64,000 nt of DNA from CAVSCR01 sp963726575 (lineage in GTDB: Bacteria; Actinomycetota; Actinomycetes; JAHEKZ01): assembly GCA_963726575.1 (NCBI GenBank), contig CAVSCR010000007.1, positions 558,001-622,000 of the forward strand, written 5' to 3'. This document shows, piece by piece, positions 18,062 through 26,123 of the stretch. Below the pieces are notes generated by a model. It was not told where the DNA came from, searched no databases, and saw only the letters and a list, made by a program, of their open reading frames with translations. A program made the position numbers and the translations under genes. How positions within the stretch are numbered: position 1 is the first letter of the stretch; every line of letters begins with the position of its first letter.

Positions 18062-18436
18062 CTGACCGGCCTGCCGAACGGGCGTCGGCTTGCGTCGCGT
18101 CGCGCCTTCGACGAGACGGTTCGTCGCGGCCGCCGCGCGGGCAGCCCGACGGTGGTGGTCCACCTGTTCAGCGACGGGTCGCAGCGGCCGGCCGTGATCG
18201 GTTTCGTGGTGAGTAAGGCGGTGGGGAACTCCGTGGTGCGGCACCGCGTGACGCGTCGGTTGCGGGCTCTGGCCCACGACCGGGTGTCCACGTGGACGCC
18301 GGGTACCCGGCTGGTCGTCCGTGCGCTGCCCCCGGCCGCGACCGCGTCCAACCGGGCGCTCGGGGCCGACCTGGACAGCTGCCTGGCCCGGTTGGCGCCC
18401 GCTGGCCCGACCCGTCCCGCGGCGGTCACGCCGTGA
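18062..18436 (+). CDS. rnpA: Ribonuclease P protein component
   Basis: Protein subunit of RNase P, which matures the 5' ends of tRNAs. The family pattern is clear: LPNGRRLASRRAFDETVRRG at the N-terminus and GFVVSKAVGNSVVRHRVTRR, which contains the RNR-like RNA-binding motif. No ATG, GTG or TTG is found in frame between the rpmH stop and the conserved N-terminus. The start is therefore probably a CTG, at 18062 or 18071, with translation coupled to rpmH. With the 18062 start it has 124 residues, normal for the family. Confidence 0.88.
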   Translation: MTGLPNGRRLASRRAFDETVRRGRRAGSPTVVVHLFSDGSQRPAVIGFVVSKAVGNSVVRHRVTRRLRALAHDRVSTWTPGTRLVVRALPPAATASNRALGADLDSCLARLAPAGPTRPAAVTP

Positions 18437-18801
18437 CGGCCTTGCGGCGCGCCGCAGCGGGGCTCATGGCCGTCCCCGCGTGGCTGCTGGCGGGGCTGAT
18501 CGTCGGGTATCGCCGCTTCATCACTCCGTACACCCCCCGAACCTGTCGCTTTTATCCCACTTGCTCCTCATATGGGCTGACGGCGGTGCGGACCCATGGC
18601 GCCCTGAAGGGGACCGTGCTCACCGCTTGGCGGGTGCTGCGCTGCCACCCGTGGAGCCCAGGTGGCGTCGACCACGTCCCCCCGCACGGCCAGTGGCGTA
18701 GCCCGGCCGTGCCGGGAGAGCCCGCTGGGTCAGCGGACTCCACTGCCGCCGAACCCCACCCGGTGACCGGGTCCCCACAGCCGCCACCGACGGGAGCCTG
18801 A
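18433..18801 (+). CDS. yidD: Membrane protein insertion efficiency factor YidD
   Basis: Predicted 122-residue protein of the YidD/Haemolytic family. The GTG start overlaps the rnpA stop by 4 bp. A hydrophobic N-terminal helix precedes the signature IVGYRRFITPYTPRTCRFYP, then TCSSYGLTA, and RVLRCHPWSPGGVDHVP. The last 40 or so residues are Pro/Gly-rich and not conserved. It is thought to assist YidC, encoded immediately downstream. Confidence 0.93.
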   Translation: MTALRRAAAGLMAVPAWLLAGLIVGYRRFITPYTPRTCRFYPTCSSYGLTAVRTHGALKGTVLTAWRVLRCHPWSPGGVDHVPPHGQWRSPAVPGEPAGSADSTAAEPHPVTGSPQPPPTGA

Positions 18802-18804
18802 CCC

Positions 18805-19845
18805 GTGAGCCTGATCAACACCATCATGCAGCCGCTGTACTACGCGGTCTCATGGGTGCTGTCGACGTTCGTCACGTTCTTCGCCCACTTCTTCCCCAAG
18901 GGGCAGGCGAGCGGGTGGGCCTGGGTGCTGGCCATCGTCGGACTCGTCGTGGTGATCCGGGCCGCGCTGGTGCCGCTGTTCGTGCGCCAGATCAAGGCGC
19001 AGCGAGGCCTGCAGCTGCTGCAGCCGGAGATCAAGAAGGTCCAGGCCAAGTACAAGGACGACCGACAGAAACAGGCCGAGGAGCTTCAGAAGCTCTATCG
19101 GGAGACCGGCACCAACCCGTTCGCCTCGTGCCTGCCGATCTTCGTGCAGATGCCCTTCTTCTTCGCCCTGTTCCACGTGCTCAGCTACGGGGTGCAGAAG
19201 GGCATCCCGGTGGGCGTCCTCACCCAGGCGCAGGTCAACGCCGCCGGCCACGCCACGATCTTCGGCGCCCCGATCTCGCAGAGCCTGACCGGGGTCTGGC
19301 GGATGCACCCGCACCCGTCGTACTTCGCGGCGACCGTGGCCGTGACCCTGACCCTGATCGTCTTGATGACGGCCACCACGTTCACGACCCAGCGCCAGCT
19401 GATGGTCAAGAACATGCCCTCGGGCCAGGACAACCCGATGGCGCAGCAGCAGAAGATCCTGCTCTACGTCTTCCCGTTCATGTTCGCCATCTTCGGGATC
19501 AACTTCCCGATCGGCGTGCTCATCTACTGGCTCACCACGAACCTGTGGACCATGGGCCAGCAGTTCTACGTGATCCGGCGCAACCCCGCCCCCAACACGC
19601 CCGCCTACGACGACATGCTGCGCAAGCGGGCGGCGAGGGGGCTACCGGCTCCAGGAACCGAGGCGGCGCCTACGGCTCAGACGGTGGACGAGGAGCCTCC
19701 CAAGCCCCCCCGCAACCAGCCGAAGCGGCAGTCCCGCTCGCAGCGCCGCGGCGGTGCCAAGCCCAGCGGCGCCCCGGGCCCGACCACACCTGACCCCGGC
19801 GACCCCGGACCCGACGTTCAGCAGCCCGACCAGGAGAACCCGTGA
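18805..19845 (+). CDS. yidC: Membrane protein insertase YidC
   Basis: Predicted 346-residue Oxa1/YidC/Alb3 insertase of the short, gram-positive type. Membrane segments are visible near residues 35-55 (WAWVLAIVGLVVVIRAALVP, which carries the conserved positively charged Arg), 115-135, 180-200 and 225-255. A cytoplasmic coiled-coil loop (PEIKKVQAKYKDDRQKQAEE) follows the first helix. The C-terminal tail is Lys/Arg/Pro-rich, as expected for ribosome contact. It starts 3 bp after yidD and overlaps khpB by 4 bp. Confidence 0.96.
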   Translation: MSLINTIMQPLYYAVSWVLSTFVTFFAHFFPKGQASGWAWVLAIVGLVVVIRAALVPLFVRQIKAQRGLQLLQPEIKKVQAKYKDDRQKQAEELQKLYRETGTNPFASCLPIFVQMPFFFALFHVLSYGVQKGIPVGVLTQAQVNAAGHATIFGAPISQSLTGVWRMHPHPSYFAATVAVTLTLIVLMTATTFTTQRQLMVKNMPSGQDNPMAQQQKILLYVFPFMFAIFGINFPIGVLIYWLTTNLWTMGQQFYVIRRNPAPNTPAYDDMLRKRAARGLPAPGTEAAPTAQTVDEEPPKPPRNQPKRQSRSQRRGGAKPSGAPGPTTPDPGDPGPDVQQPDQENP

Positions 19846-20495
19846 CCGACCTCACCACCGACTCGACCTCAGATTCAGCGTCAGACGCGGGCCCGGACGC
19901 CGTCCCGGACCTTGCCACCGACGTCGCCAACGATGTGGTCGCTGACGTGGCCGCCGACGCCGGTACCGACGCCGGTACGGACACTGACACTGACCAGGAC
20001 TCCAACGGGGCGGCCCGGCCGGCCCGCCCCGAGCCCGACGTCACCACGTTGGAGCAGGAGGGCGACGTCGCGGCCGACTATCTCGAGGCGCTGCTGGACA
20101 TCGCCGACCTCGACGGCGACATCGACATGGACGTCGAGGGCACCAGGGCGATCGTCTCGCTCGTGGGGGGTGACCTCAGCCGCCTGGTGGGCCCGAACGG
20201 CGTGGTCCTGGAGGCCCTGCAGGAGCTCACCCGCCTGGCGGTGCTGCGCGAGACCGGCAACCGCAGCCGGCTGATGCTGGACGTGGACGGGTTCCGGGCT
20301 CGCCGGCGCGACACGTTGACCCAGCAGGGCCGCGACGCCGCCGCCAAGGTCAAGGAGACCGGGGAGTCGGTGCGGATGGCGCCGATGACGCCGTTCGAGC
20401 GCAAGGTGGTTCACGACGCGGTCGCCGCCGAGGGCTTGCGCAGCGAGTCCGAGGGCGAGGAACCCCACCGTCGGGTCGTCGTCCTCCCGGCCTGA
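19842..20495 (+). CDS. khpB: KhpB/Jag RNA-binding protein (KH and R3H domains)
   Basis: Predicted 217-residue protein. The first 45 or so residues are an unusual acidic Asp/Thr/Val low-complexity tail. A KH-like domain (about 75-145) contains the GDLSRLVGPNGVVLEALQEL loop, and an R3H domain follows with MTPFERKVVHDAVA and SEGEEPHRRVVVLP. Jag/KhpB proteins bind RNA and affect cell elongation in gram-positives. It sits in the conserved yidC-khpB-rsmG order and overlaps yidC by 4 bp. Confidence 0.93.
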   Translation: MTDLTTDSTSDSASDAGPDAVPDLATDVANDVVADVAADAGTDAGTDTDTDQDSNGAARPARPEPDVTTLEQEGDVAADYLEALLDIADLDGDIDMDVEGTRAIVSLVGGDLSRLVGPNGVVLEALQELTRLAVLRETGNRSRLMLDVDGFRARRRDTLTQQGRDAAAKVKETGESVRMAPMTPFERKVVHDAVAAEGLRSESEGEEPHRRVVVLPA

Positions 20496-20496
20496 C

Positions 20497-21222
20497 GTGC
20501 CCGACGTTTCACGTGAAACGGTGCTTCCGGCTCCGCCGCTGGTCGCCGAGTCCGTGTTCGGGGACGCGCTCCCCCAGGCCGAGCGGTTTGCCGAGTTGCT
20601 GGCCACGACCGGCGTCGAACGCGGGCTGATCGGCCCGCGCGAGGTCGACCGGCTCTGGCAGCGTCACCTGCTCAACTGCGCCAGCCTGGCCGACCTGGTG
20701 CCGCTGCGCGCGCGCGTCGCCGACATCGGGTCCGGAGCCGGACTCCCCGGCATCGTGCTCGCCCTGCAGCGCCCCGATCTCGAGCTGACCCTGGTGGAGC
20801 CGCTCCTGCGGCGGGCGACCTTCCTGACCGAGGCGGTGGCCGACCTGGAACTGCCCCGCGTCACGGTCGTGCGAGCCAGGGCCGAAGACCTGGTCGGCGA
20901 GCTCGTCGTCGACGTGGCGGTGGCGCGGGCCCTGGCTCCGCTGGACCGCCTCGCCCGCTGGACCGTTCCGCTGGTGGGGCTCCCGGGCTGCGTGCTGGCC
21001 CTGAAGGGCGCTCAGGTGCCGGCGGAGCTCGAGGCTGCTGCACCCGTGCTCGACGCCCTCGAAGTCCAGGCCGAGATCCTCGTGCTGGAGGTAGGCGGCG
21101 ACCCCACCACGGTCGTACGGTTGACCCGGTTGGCCAGCCCACTCAGTCGCCCACTCAGTCGCCCACTCGGTAGCCCACCCGGTAGCCCACCTCGTAGCCC
21201 ACTTCGTGAGGAGGAACCGTGA
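20497..21222 (+). CDS. rsmG: 16S rRNA (guanine527-N7)-methyltransferase RsmG
   Basis: Predicted 241-residue SAM-dependent methyltransferase (GidB family). The SAM-binding motif is VADIGSGAGLPGIVLA, followed by LVEPLLRRATFL and VARALAPLDRL. The GTG start lies one base after the khpB stop. A parS site is embedded in codons 4-8 (VSRET). The C-terminal 30 or so residues come from a 12-bp tandem repeat rich in Pro, Ser and Leu, which is not part of the methyltransferase fold. The stop overlaps parA by 4 bp. Confidence 0.94.
   Translation: MPDVSRETVLPAPPLVAESVFGDALPQAERFAELLATTGVERGLIGPREVDRLWQRHLLNCASLADLVPLRARVADIGSGAGLPGIVLALQRPDLELTLVEPLLRRATFLTEAVADLELPRVTVVRARAEDLVGELVVDVAVARALAPLDRLARWTVPLVGLPGCVLALKGAQVPAELEAAAPVLDALEVQAEILVLEVGGDPTTVVRLTRLASPLSRPLSRPLGSPPGSPPRSPLREEEP
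20506..20519. other. parS: parS centromere site 1
   Basis: GTTTCACGTGAAAC is the perfect 14-bp core palindrome bound by ParB. It lies within the first codons of rsmG, about 1.7 kb before parB. Confidence 0.93.
21136..21207. repeat. Six 12-bp tandem units at the rsmG 3' end
   Basis: Units of the form AGCCCACTCAGT through AGCCCACTTCGT repeat six times with few changes. They are in frame with rsmG and encode a four-residue repeat (LSRP/GSPP type). The array ends about 12 bp before the parA start. Confidence 0.85.
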
Positions 21223-22223
21223 CGTCAGAGTCCGGTCCGATCCTGGAGGTCGGATTGACCCGCGACCTGTCGGTCTCCTTGTCCCCCGACGTTTCACGTG
21301 AAACGTCGCACGCCTCGACCCCGCCCGACGACGACACCCCGATCGCACGGGCGGCAGCAACCGCGGTCGCGATCCGCGGCGGTCGGGCCGGCCACCTTCC
21401 CCGTCCCGCACAGACGCGGGTGCTCACGGTCGCCAACCAGAAGGGCGGGGTGGGCAAGACCACGTCGACGGTCAACCTCGCGGCCGGATTGGCCCTACAC
21501 GGGCTGCGGGTTCTCGTGGTCGACCTGGACCCCCAGGGCAACGCCTCGACCGCCCTGGGCATCGACCACCACTCCGACATCCCCAACGTCTACGACGTCC
21601 TGATCGACGGTGTCGCGCTGGCCGACGTGGTCCAGCCCGCCCCGGACCTGCCCGGCCTGCTCGCCGCACCGGCGGCCCTCGACCTGGCCGGCGCGGAGAT
21701 CGAGCTGGTCCCGATGGTGGCCCGCGAGAGCCGCCTGAACCGGGCGCTCAGCGCGTACCTCGCCGAGCGCGAGGCGGCCGGTGAGCGGCTGGACTACGTC
21801 CTCATCGACTGCCCGCCGTCGCTGGGACTGCTCACGGTGAACGCCTTCGTGGCCGGCGCCGAGGTCCTCATCCCGATCCAGTGCGAGTACTACGCGCTGG
21901 AGGGGCTGGGCCAGCTCCTCCGCAGCATCGAGCTCATCCAGGCCCATCTGAACCCCGACCTGCACGTCTCGACGATCCTGCTCACGATGTTCGACGCCCG
22001 CACCCGGCTGGCCGCGCAGGTGGCCGATGAGGTGCGGACCCATTTCGGGGCGGTGGTGCTGCCCACGACGATCCCGCGGTCGGTGCGGGTCTCGGAGGCC
22101 CCCAGCCACGGCCAGACCGTGCTCACCTACGATCCGGGATCCAGCGGCGCGCTGTCGTACCTGGAGGCCGCCCGCGAGCTCGTCGCGGCCGGGGCCAACC
22201 TGATCCAGGAGGCGGGGGCATGA
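21219..22223 (+). CDS. parA: Chromosome partitioning ATPase ParA
   Basis: Predicted 334-residue Walker-type ATPase that segregates the ParB-bound origin. Deviant Walker A is NQKGGVGKTTSTVNLA, motif A' is VVDLDPQGNAST, and the Walker B region is VLIDCPPSLGLL. About 65 non-conserved residues precede the domain, and the second parS site is embedded in them. It overlaps rsmG and parB by 4 bp each. Confidence 0.95.
   Translation: MTSESGPILEVGLTRDLSVSLSPDVSRETSHASTPPDDDTPIARAAATAVAIRGGRAGHLPRPAQTRVLTVANQKGGVGKTTSTVNLAAGLALHGLRVLVVDLDPQGNASTALGIDHHSDIPNVYDVLIDGVALADVVQPAPDLPGLLAAPAALDLAGAEIELVPMVARESRLNRALSAYLAEREAAGERLDYVLIDCPPSLGLLTVNAFVAGAEVLIPIQCEYYALEGLGQLLRSIELIQAHLNPDLHVSTILLTMFDARTRLAAQVADEVRTHFGAVVLPTTIPRSVRVSEAPSHGQTVLTYDPGSSGALSYLEAARELVAAGANLIQEAGA
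21291..21304. other. parS: parS centromere site 2
   Basis: A second perfect GTTTCACGTGAAAC, within parA codons 25-29, again read as VSRET and preceded by Asp. It is 785 bp from site 1. Confidence 0.93.
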
Positions 22224-23233
22224 CCGACAAGCGCAAGGGACTGGGTCGGGGGCTGGGCGCCCTGATCCCGACCGCATCGCGGGGCGCTTCGCCCGTCGAC
22301 CAGGTGATCGGTGGCCTCCCCCGCGACGGGGAGCCGGTCCGGTCGGGTCAGACCGGTGACGGCACTGCCGCAACAGCGTCGGTGGACCTGCGGGTGGCCC
22401 ACTACGCCGAGCTCCCGCTGGACTCCGTGGTCCCGAACTCGCGCCAGCCTCGGCAGGTCTTCGACGAGGAGGCGATGGCCGAGCTCGTCTACTCCATCCG
22501 CGAGGTGGGCCTGCTGCAGCCGATCGTGGTGCGCCCGGTCGCGGCCGTCGGCGGGGGTGCGGGCAGCGTGGCGCCCAGCTACGAGCTGGTGGCGGGGGAG
22601 CGGCGGTGGCGCGCGGCCGCCCAGGCCGGCTTCACCACGATCCCGGCCATCGTCCGTGACACCGCCGACGACGTCCTGCTGCGCGACGCCCTGTTGGAGA
22701 ACCTGCACCGCACCCAGTTGAACCCGCTGGAAGAGGCGGCCGCCTACGACCAGCTGTTGAAGGACTTCGGCTGCACCCAGGAGGAGCTGGCCACTCGGAT
22801 CGGCCGCTCGCGTCCGCAGGTCTCCAACACGCTGCGACTGCTACGGCTCCCCCCCGCGGTCCAGCGCCGGGTCGCGGCCGGGGTGCTGTCGGCCGGTCAC
22901 GCCAGGGCCCTGCTGGCCCTGCCCGACGAGGCCGCCCAGGAGGCCCTGGCCCACCGGATCGTGGCCGAGGGGCTGTCGGTGCGCAGCGTCGAGGAGATCG
23001 TGGCGGTTGGCGACCAATCGGACAAAGCAGCCCATACGAGGCTAAAACGCCCAAAGGCACCGGCGCTCGTCGACCTCGCGGCCGCCCTGTCGGACCGCTT
23101 CGAGACCCGCGTCCGGGTCGATCTCGGACGCACGCGGGGCAAAGTGGTGGTGGAGTTCGCCTCGGTCGACGACCTGGAGCGCATCGTGGCGATGATGGCG
23201 CCCGACCTCGACCCGCACCGGTCGGCGCCATGA
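22220..23233 (+). CDS. parB: Chromosome partitioning protein ParB
   Basis: Predicted 337-residue CTPase/DNA-binding protein that loads at parS and spreads. The N-terminus KGLGRGLGALIP is typical of the ParA-interacting segment. The CTP-binding domain includes ELVAGERRWRAAAQAG and LLENLHRTQLNPLEEA. The helix-turn-helix contains QEELATRIGRSRPQVSNTLR, and a C-terminal dimer domain follows. It overlaps parA by 4 bp. Both parS sites are in the same operon. Confidence 0.96.
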   Translation: MTDKRKGLGRGLGALIPTASRGASPVDQVIGGLPRDGEPVRSGQTGDGTAATASVDLRVAHYAELPLDSVVPNSRQPRQVFDEEAMAELVYSIREVGLLQPIVVRPVAAVGGGAGSVAPSYELVAGERRWRAAAQAGFTTIPAIVRDTADDVLLRDALLENLHRTQLNPLEEAAAYDQLLKDFGCTQEELATRIGRSRPQVSNTLRLLRLPPAVQRRVAAGVLSAGHARALLALPDEAAQEALAHRIVAEGLSVRSVEEIVAVGDQSDKAAHTRLKRPKAPALVDLAAALSDRFETRVRVDLGRTRGKVVVEFASVDDLERIVAMMAPDLDPHRSAP

Positions 23234-23466
23234 TCCGGTGGCTGGTGGCCGGCTTCGGGCTCGGCCTGGCGGCCGGGTTCGCCGGGTCGCTGCTGCAGGG
23301 GCGACGGGTGGAGCCGGCCACGGGCTATGTGGCTCCGGCCCCCGCCTACGGGCAGCACGCCGTGCCCGAGGTCGACGTGAGGTCCTACCCCGCGGGGAGC
23401 ACCGACCCGGTCGCAGCCGGGAGCCGCAGCACGCCGGTGGGCGCGTCGGTGTCGGGCGGCAGGTAG
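23230..23466 (+). CDS. Small membrane protein downstream of parB
   Basis: A 78-residue frame whose ATG overlaps the parB stop by 4 bp. Residues 1-25 (IRWLVAGFGLGLAAGFAGSL) form one likely membrane helix with GxxxG-type spacing. The rest is Pro/Val/Ser-rich. Its last 82 bp overlap the convergent cwlM 3' end, so the C-terminus may be chance. The coupling to parB and the helix argue for a real gene. I do not recognise a family. Confidence 0.4.
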   Translation: MIRWLVAGFGLGLAAGFAGSLLQGRRVEPATGYVAPAPAYGQHAVPEVDVRSYPAGSTDPVAAGSRSTPVGASVSGGR

Positions 23467-24560
23467 AGCCGCTGCACGGCGACGGCGACCGCTTCGGCCA
23501 GCACGTCGCGAAACGCCGGGTCGTCCAAGCGGCCGGCATCGTGGACGTTGCTCAGGTACCCGACCTCGACGCGTACCGCAGGCATCCGGGTGCGGCGCAG
23601 CAGGTCCCACGTCTTGGCGTCGACGCCGCAGTCGACCAGGTCGGTGCGGGCGGTGATCTCGCGTTGCACCAGGCGGGCGAACGCCTCGCCCATGGGGGAG
23701 CGCGCCGCCCCGTCGGTCGTGCCGTAGTAGAAGGTGGCGACGCCTTGGGCCGCCGGGTTGCGGTGTCCATCGGCGTGCAACGACACCACGAGGTCCGCCT
23801 CGGTGCGGTTGGCGAAGGCGGCGCGGGCATCGTCATCGGGGGGTGACTCGTCGTCGGTCAGCCGGCCGCGCGTCAGGTAGGCCCGCGCCCCGACCGCTGC
23901 CAACCGACCCTCGATGCGCGCCGCGAGGTCTTCCGCGACGCGCGCCTCGGTGAGTCCATGACCGGCAACTCCGGCGTCGGCACCACCGTGACCTGCGTCG
24001 ACCACGACGACCTTGCCGGCCAGGCCCGGCCCCGCCGACCGGATCCGTTCCTCCTCGCGCATCGTGTGCGGCGCACCACCCACGACGGTGCGCGCCAGCC
24101 GGTCCAACGCCTTGAACGTGCCCGGTCCGCAGGTTCCGTCGTCAGCCAGCCCGACGTTGCGTTGGAACTCGCGCAGGGCACGGTCGGTGTTGGTGCCGAA
24201 GATGCCGTCGACCTGCCCGGGATCGAAGCCGAGCTCCAGCAGGCGCTGCTGCAACGCGGAGACGTCGTCACCGGTCGGTGGATGGCTCACCGAGTGCAGC
24301 AGGACACGATCGCCCAAGCGCCAGCGCGCCTCCTCGAGGCGTCGCCACGTCTGCGGTCCGACGATGCCGTCGCAGACCAGGCCCTGACGTTGCTGGAACG
24401 TCCGCACCGCCTGCTCGACGCTCTCGTCGAACTGCCCGAGCTGTCGCGCGTCGCCCGACCCGCCGCTCAGCAGTTCCAGCCGCGAGAGTCGGCTGCGGAT
24501 CTCGGCCACCGCCGGCCCGGTGTCACCCAGGGCGTAGTGGACGAGGTCGGGTACGGACAT
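23385..24560 (-). CDS. cwlM: CwlM-like peptidoglycan-binding amidase-fold protein
   Basis: Predicted 391-residue protein with two PG_binding_1 repeats (about residues 8-75 and 95-160, e.g. FQQRQGLVCDGIVGPQTW) and a C-terminal amidase_3 domain. The zinc-ligand positions VVDAGHGGADAG, a following Glu and VVSLHADGHRN are present. No signal peptide is seen, as in mycobacterial CwlM, where the protein acts in the cytoplasm to stimulate MurA. The trxA-cwlM-parB order matches that locus. Whether it is an enzyme or a regulator cannot be decided from sequence. Confidence 0.88.
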   Translation of the reverse strand: MSVPDLVHYALGDTGPAVAEIRSRLSRLELLSGGSGDARQLGQFDESVEQAVRTFQQRQGLVCDGIVGPQTWRRLEEARWRLGDRVLLHSVSHPPTGDDVSALQQRLLELGFDPGQVDGIFGTNTDRALREFQRNVGLADDGTCGPGTFKALDRLARTVVGGAPHTMREEERIRSAGPGLAGKVVVVDAGHGGADAGVAGHGLTEARVAEDLAARIEGRLAAVGARAYLTRGRLTDDESPPDDDARAAFANRTEADLVVSLHADGHRNPAAQGVATFYYGTTDGAARSPMGEAFARLVQREITARTDLVDCGVDAKTWDLLRRTRMPAVRVEVGYLSNVHDAGRLDDPAFRDVLAEAVAVAVQRLYLPPDTDAPTGVLRLPAATGSVLPAG

Positions 24561-24657
24561 TCAGCGATGGTAGCCGTCCGGGTCACCGGCGCTCGGTGAG
24601 CGGCCGACCGGCGAACCCGGAGCGGTGTGGCGACCGCCGGTATGGCCACCAGCAGGG

Positions 24658-24981
24658 CTACAGGTAGGGCTGCAGCTCCGCCAGCAAGGCCTGCTTGGGC
24701 TTGGCGCCGATGATGGTCTTGACCATCTCCCCGTTCTGAAAGATCGCCAGCGTCGGCAACGACGTGATCGCGAGCGCCGCGGCGGTCTTGGGGTTCTCGT
24801 CCACGTTGAGCTTGACGATGCGCAGGGCTTCGCTGTGGGTCGAGGCGATGTCTTCCAGAATGGGAGTCACCATCCGGCACGGCCCGCACCACTCCGCCCA
24901 GAAGTCGACGAGCACCGGCTTGTCGCTGCTGAGCACGTCGTCGGTGAAGTTCGCGTCGGTGACGATCGACAGGTCGCCCAT
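24658..24981 (-). CDS. trxA: Thioredoxin
   Basis: Predicted 107-residue thioredoxin. The redox site is FWAEWCGPCRM (Cys32, Cys35) and the cis-Pro loop is ITSLPTLAIF. I chose the ATG at 24981 (GDLSIVTDANF), which gives the standard length; longer in-frame starts add a non-conserved tail. It lies 28 bp after trxB and is probably co-transcribed from the SigR-type promoter upstream of trxB. Confidence 0.96.
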   Translation of the reverse strand: MGDLSIVTDANFTDDVLSSDKPVLVDFWAEWCGPCRMVTPILEDIASTHSEALRIVKLNVDENPKTAAALAITSLPTLAIFQNGEMVKTIIGAKPKQALLAELQPYL

Positions 24982-25009
24982 GAACGTCCTTGCCTTCCGG
25001 TGGTGGTGG

Positions 25010-26011
25010 TCAGGAAACCGCGGCTGCGGTCTGCAGAGAGTCAGTGTTGCTGGTGTTGTCAGTGTCCGTGGCGTCGGCGTCGGACAAAGCCGCGAGGAAC
25101 CGCTCGGCGTCGAGAGCCGCGGCGCATCCACTGCCGGCCGCGGTGATCGCCTGTCGGTACTGGTGGTCCACTAGGTCGCCGCAGGCGAAGACGCCCGACA
25201 GGTTCGTCCGCGTGCTCGGCGCATCGACGAGCACGTAACCGTCATCGTCTCGTTCCACCTGGCCGGACACGAGTTCGCTGCGCGGGTCGTGGCCGATGGC
25301 GACAAACAGACCAGTGATCGGCAGCACCGACTCTTCACCGGTCCGCGTGTTCCGCAGCCCGACGCTGGACACCTTGTCGGTGCCGTTCACGGCAACGACT
25401 TCGCTGTCCCACGCGAACTTCACCTTGTCGTTGTCGAACGCGCGCTGCTGCATGATCGCCGACGCGCGCAACGCGTCGCGCCGATGAATCACGGTGACGG
25501 TGCGGGCGAACTTGGTCAGGAACGTGGCTTCTTCGATCGCGGAGTCTCCGCCGCCGACCACAGCGATGTCCTGGTCGCGGAAGAAGAAGCCGTCGCAGGT
25601 GGCACACCACGAGACGCCGTGCCCCGAGAGTCGCTTCTCGTCGGGAAGGCCGAGCTCGCGGTACGCCGAGCCCATCGCCAAGATCACGGAGCTGGCCTGG
25701 TAGAGGTTGCCTTCGGCGTCACGAACCGACTTGATCGGTCCAGCCAGGTCGACCTCGAGAATGTCGTCGGTGATGATCTGCGCACCGAAGCGTTCCGCCT
25801 GCGCCCGCATCTGCGTCATGAGCTCAGGACCCATCACGCCCTCGGCGAAGCCCGGAAAGTTCTCGACCTCGGTGGTGTTCATCAGCGCGCCGCCGGCCGT
25901 GACGGCACCTTCGAACACCAACGGGGCCAAGTTCGCTCGCGCCGTGTACACCGCTGCGGTGTAGCCGGCGGGACCCGACCCGATGATGATCACGTCACGG
26001 ACGTCGTTCAC
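25010..26011 (-). CDS. trxB: Thioredoxin reductase
   Basis: Predicted 333-residue FAD/NADPH enzyme that reduces thioredoxin. FAD motif IIIGSGPAGYTAA, redox Cys136-Ala-Thr-Cys139 in SWCATCDGFFF, NADPH motif VVGGGDSAIEEA, and the C-terminal FAD block VFACGDLVD are all present. The last 20 or so residues are a Thr/Asp-rich tail. It heads a trxB-trxA unit. Confidence 0.97.
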   Translation of the reverse strand: MNDVRDVIIIGSGPAGYTAAVYTARANLAPLVFEGAVTAGGALMNTTEVENFPGFAEGVMGPELMTQMRAQAERFGAQIITDDILEVDLAGPIKSVRDAEGNLYQASSVILAMGSAYRELGLPDEKRLSGHGVSWCATCDGFFFRDQDIAVVGGGDSAIEEATFLTKFARTVTVIHRRDALRASAIMQQRAFDNDKVKFAWDSEVVAVNGTDKVSSVGLRNTRTGEESVLPITGLFVAIGHDPRSELVSGQVERDDDGYVLVDAPSTRTNLSGVFACGDLVDHQYRQAITAAGSGCAAALDAERFLAALSDADATDTDNTSNTDSLQTAAAVS

Positions 26012-26072
26012 GAACGCTCCTCGTCGCTACGGCTGCCAGGCGATGCGTCGTCGTCCACACCACCGCTGTTCT

Positions 26073-26100
26073 CAACCGATCCTAGAGCGCAGCGATTCCC
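26073..26100 (-). promoter_or_regulatory. SigR-type promoter of trxB
   Basis: On the minus strand GGGAAT (26100-26095) is followed after exactly 18 bp by GTTG (26076-26073). This is the SigR/SigH disulfide-stress promoter consensus known ahead of trxB in other actinobacteria. It lies about 60 bp from the trxB start. The sigma factor itself is not in this window. Confidence 0.75.
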
Positions 26101-26123
26101 GCACCCGTGGCGACGCTGGGGTC

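Noticed and set aside
21136..21207. CRISPR-like repetitive block
   Set aside because: Units are 12 bp without spacers and are in frame with rsmG; this is a coding tandem repeat.
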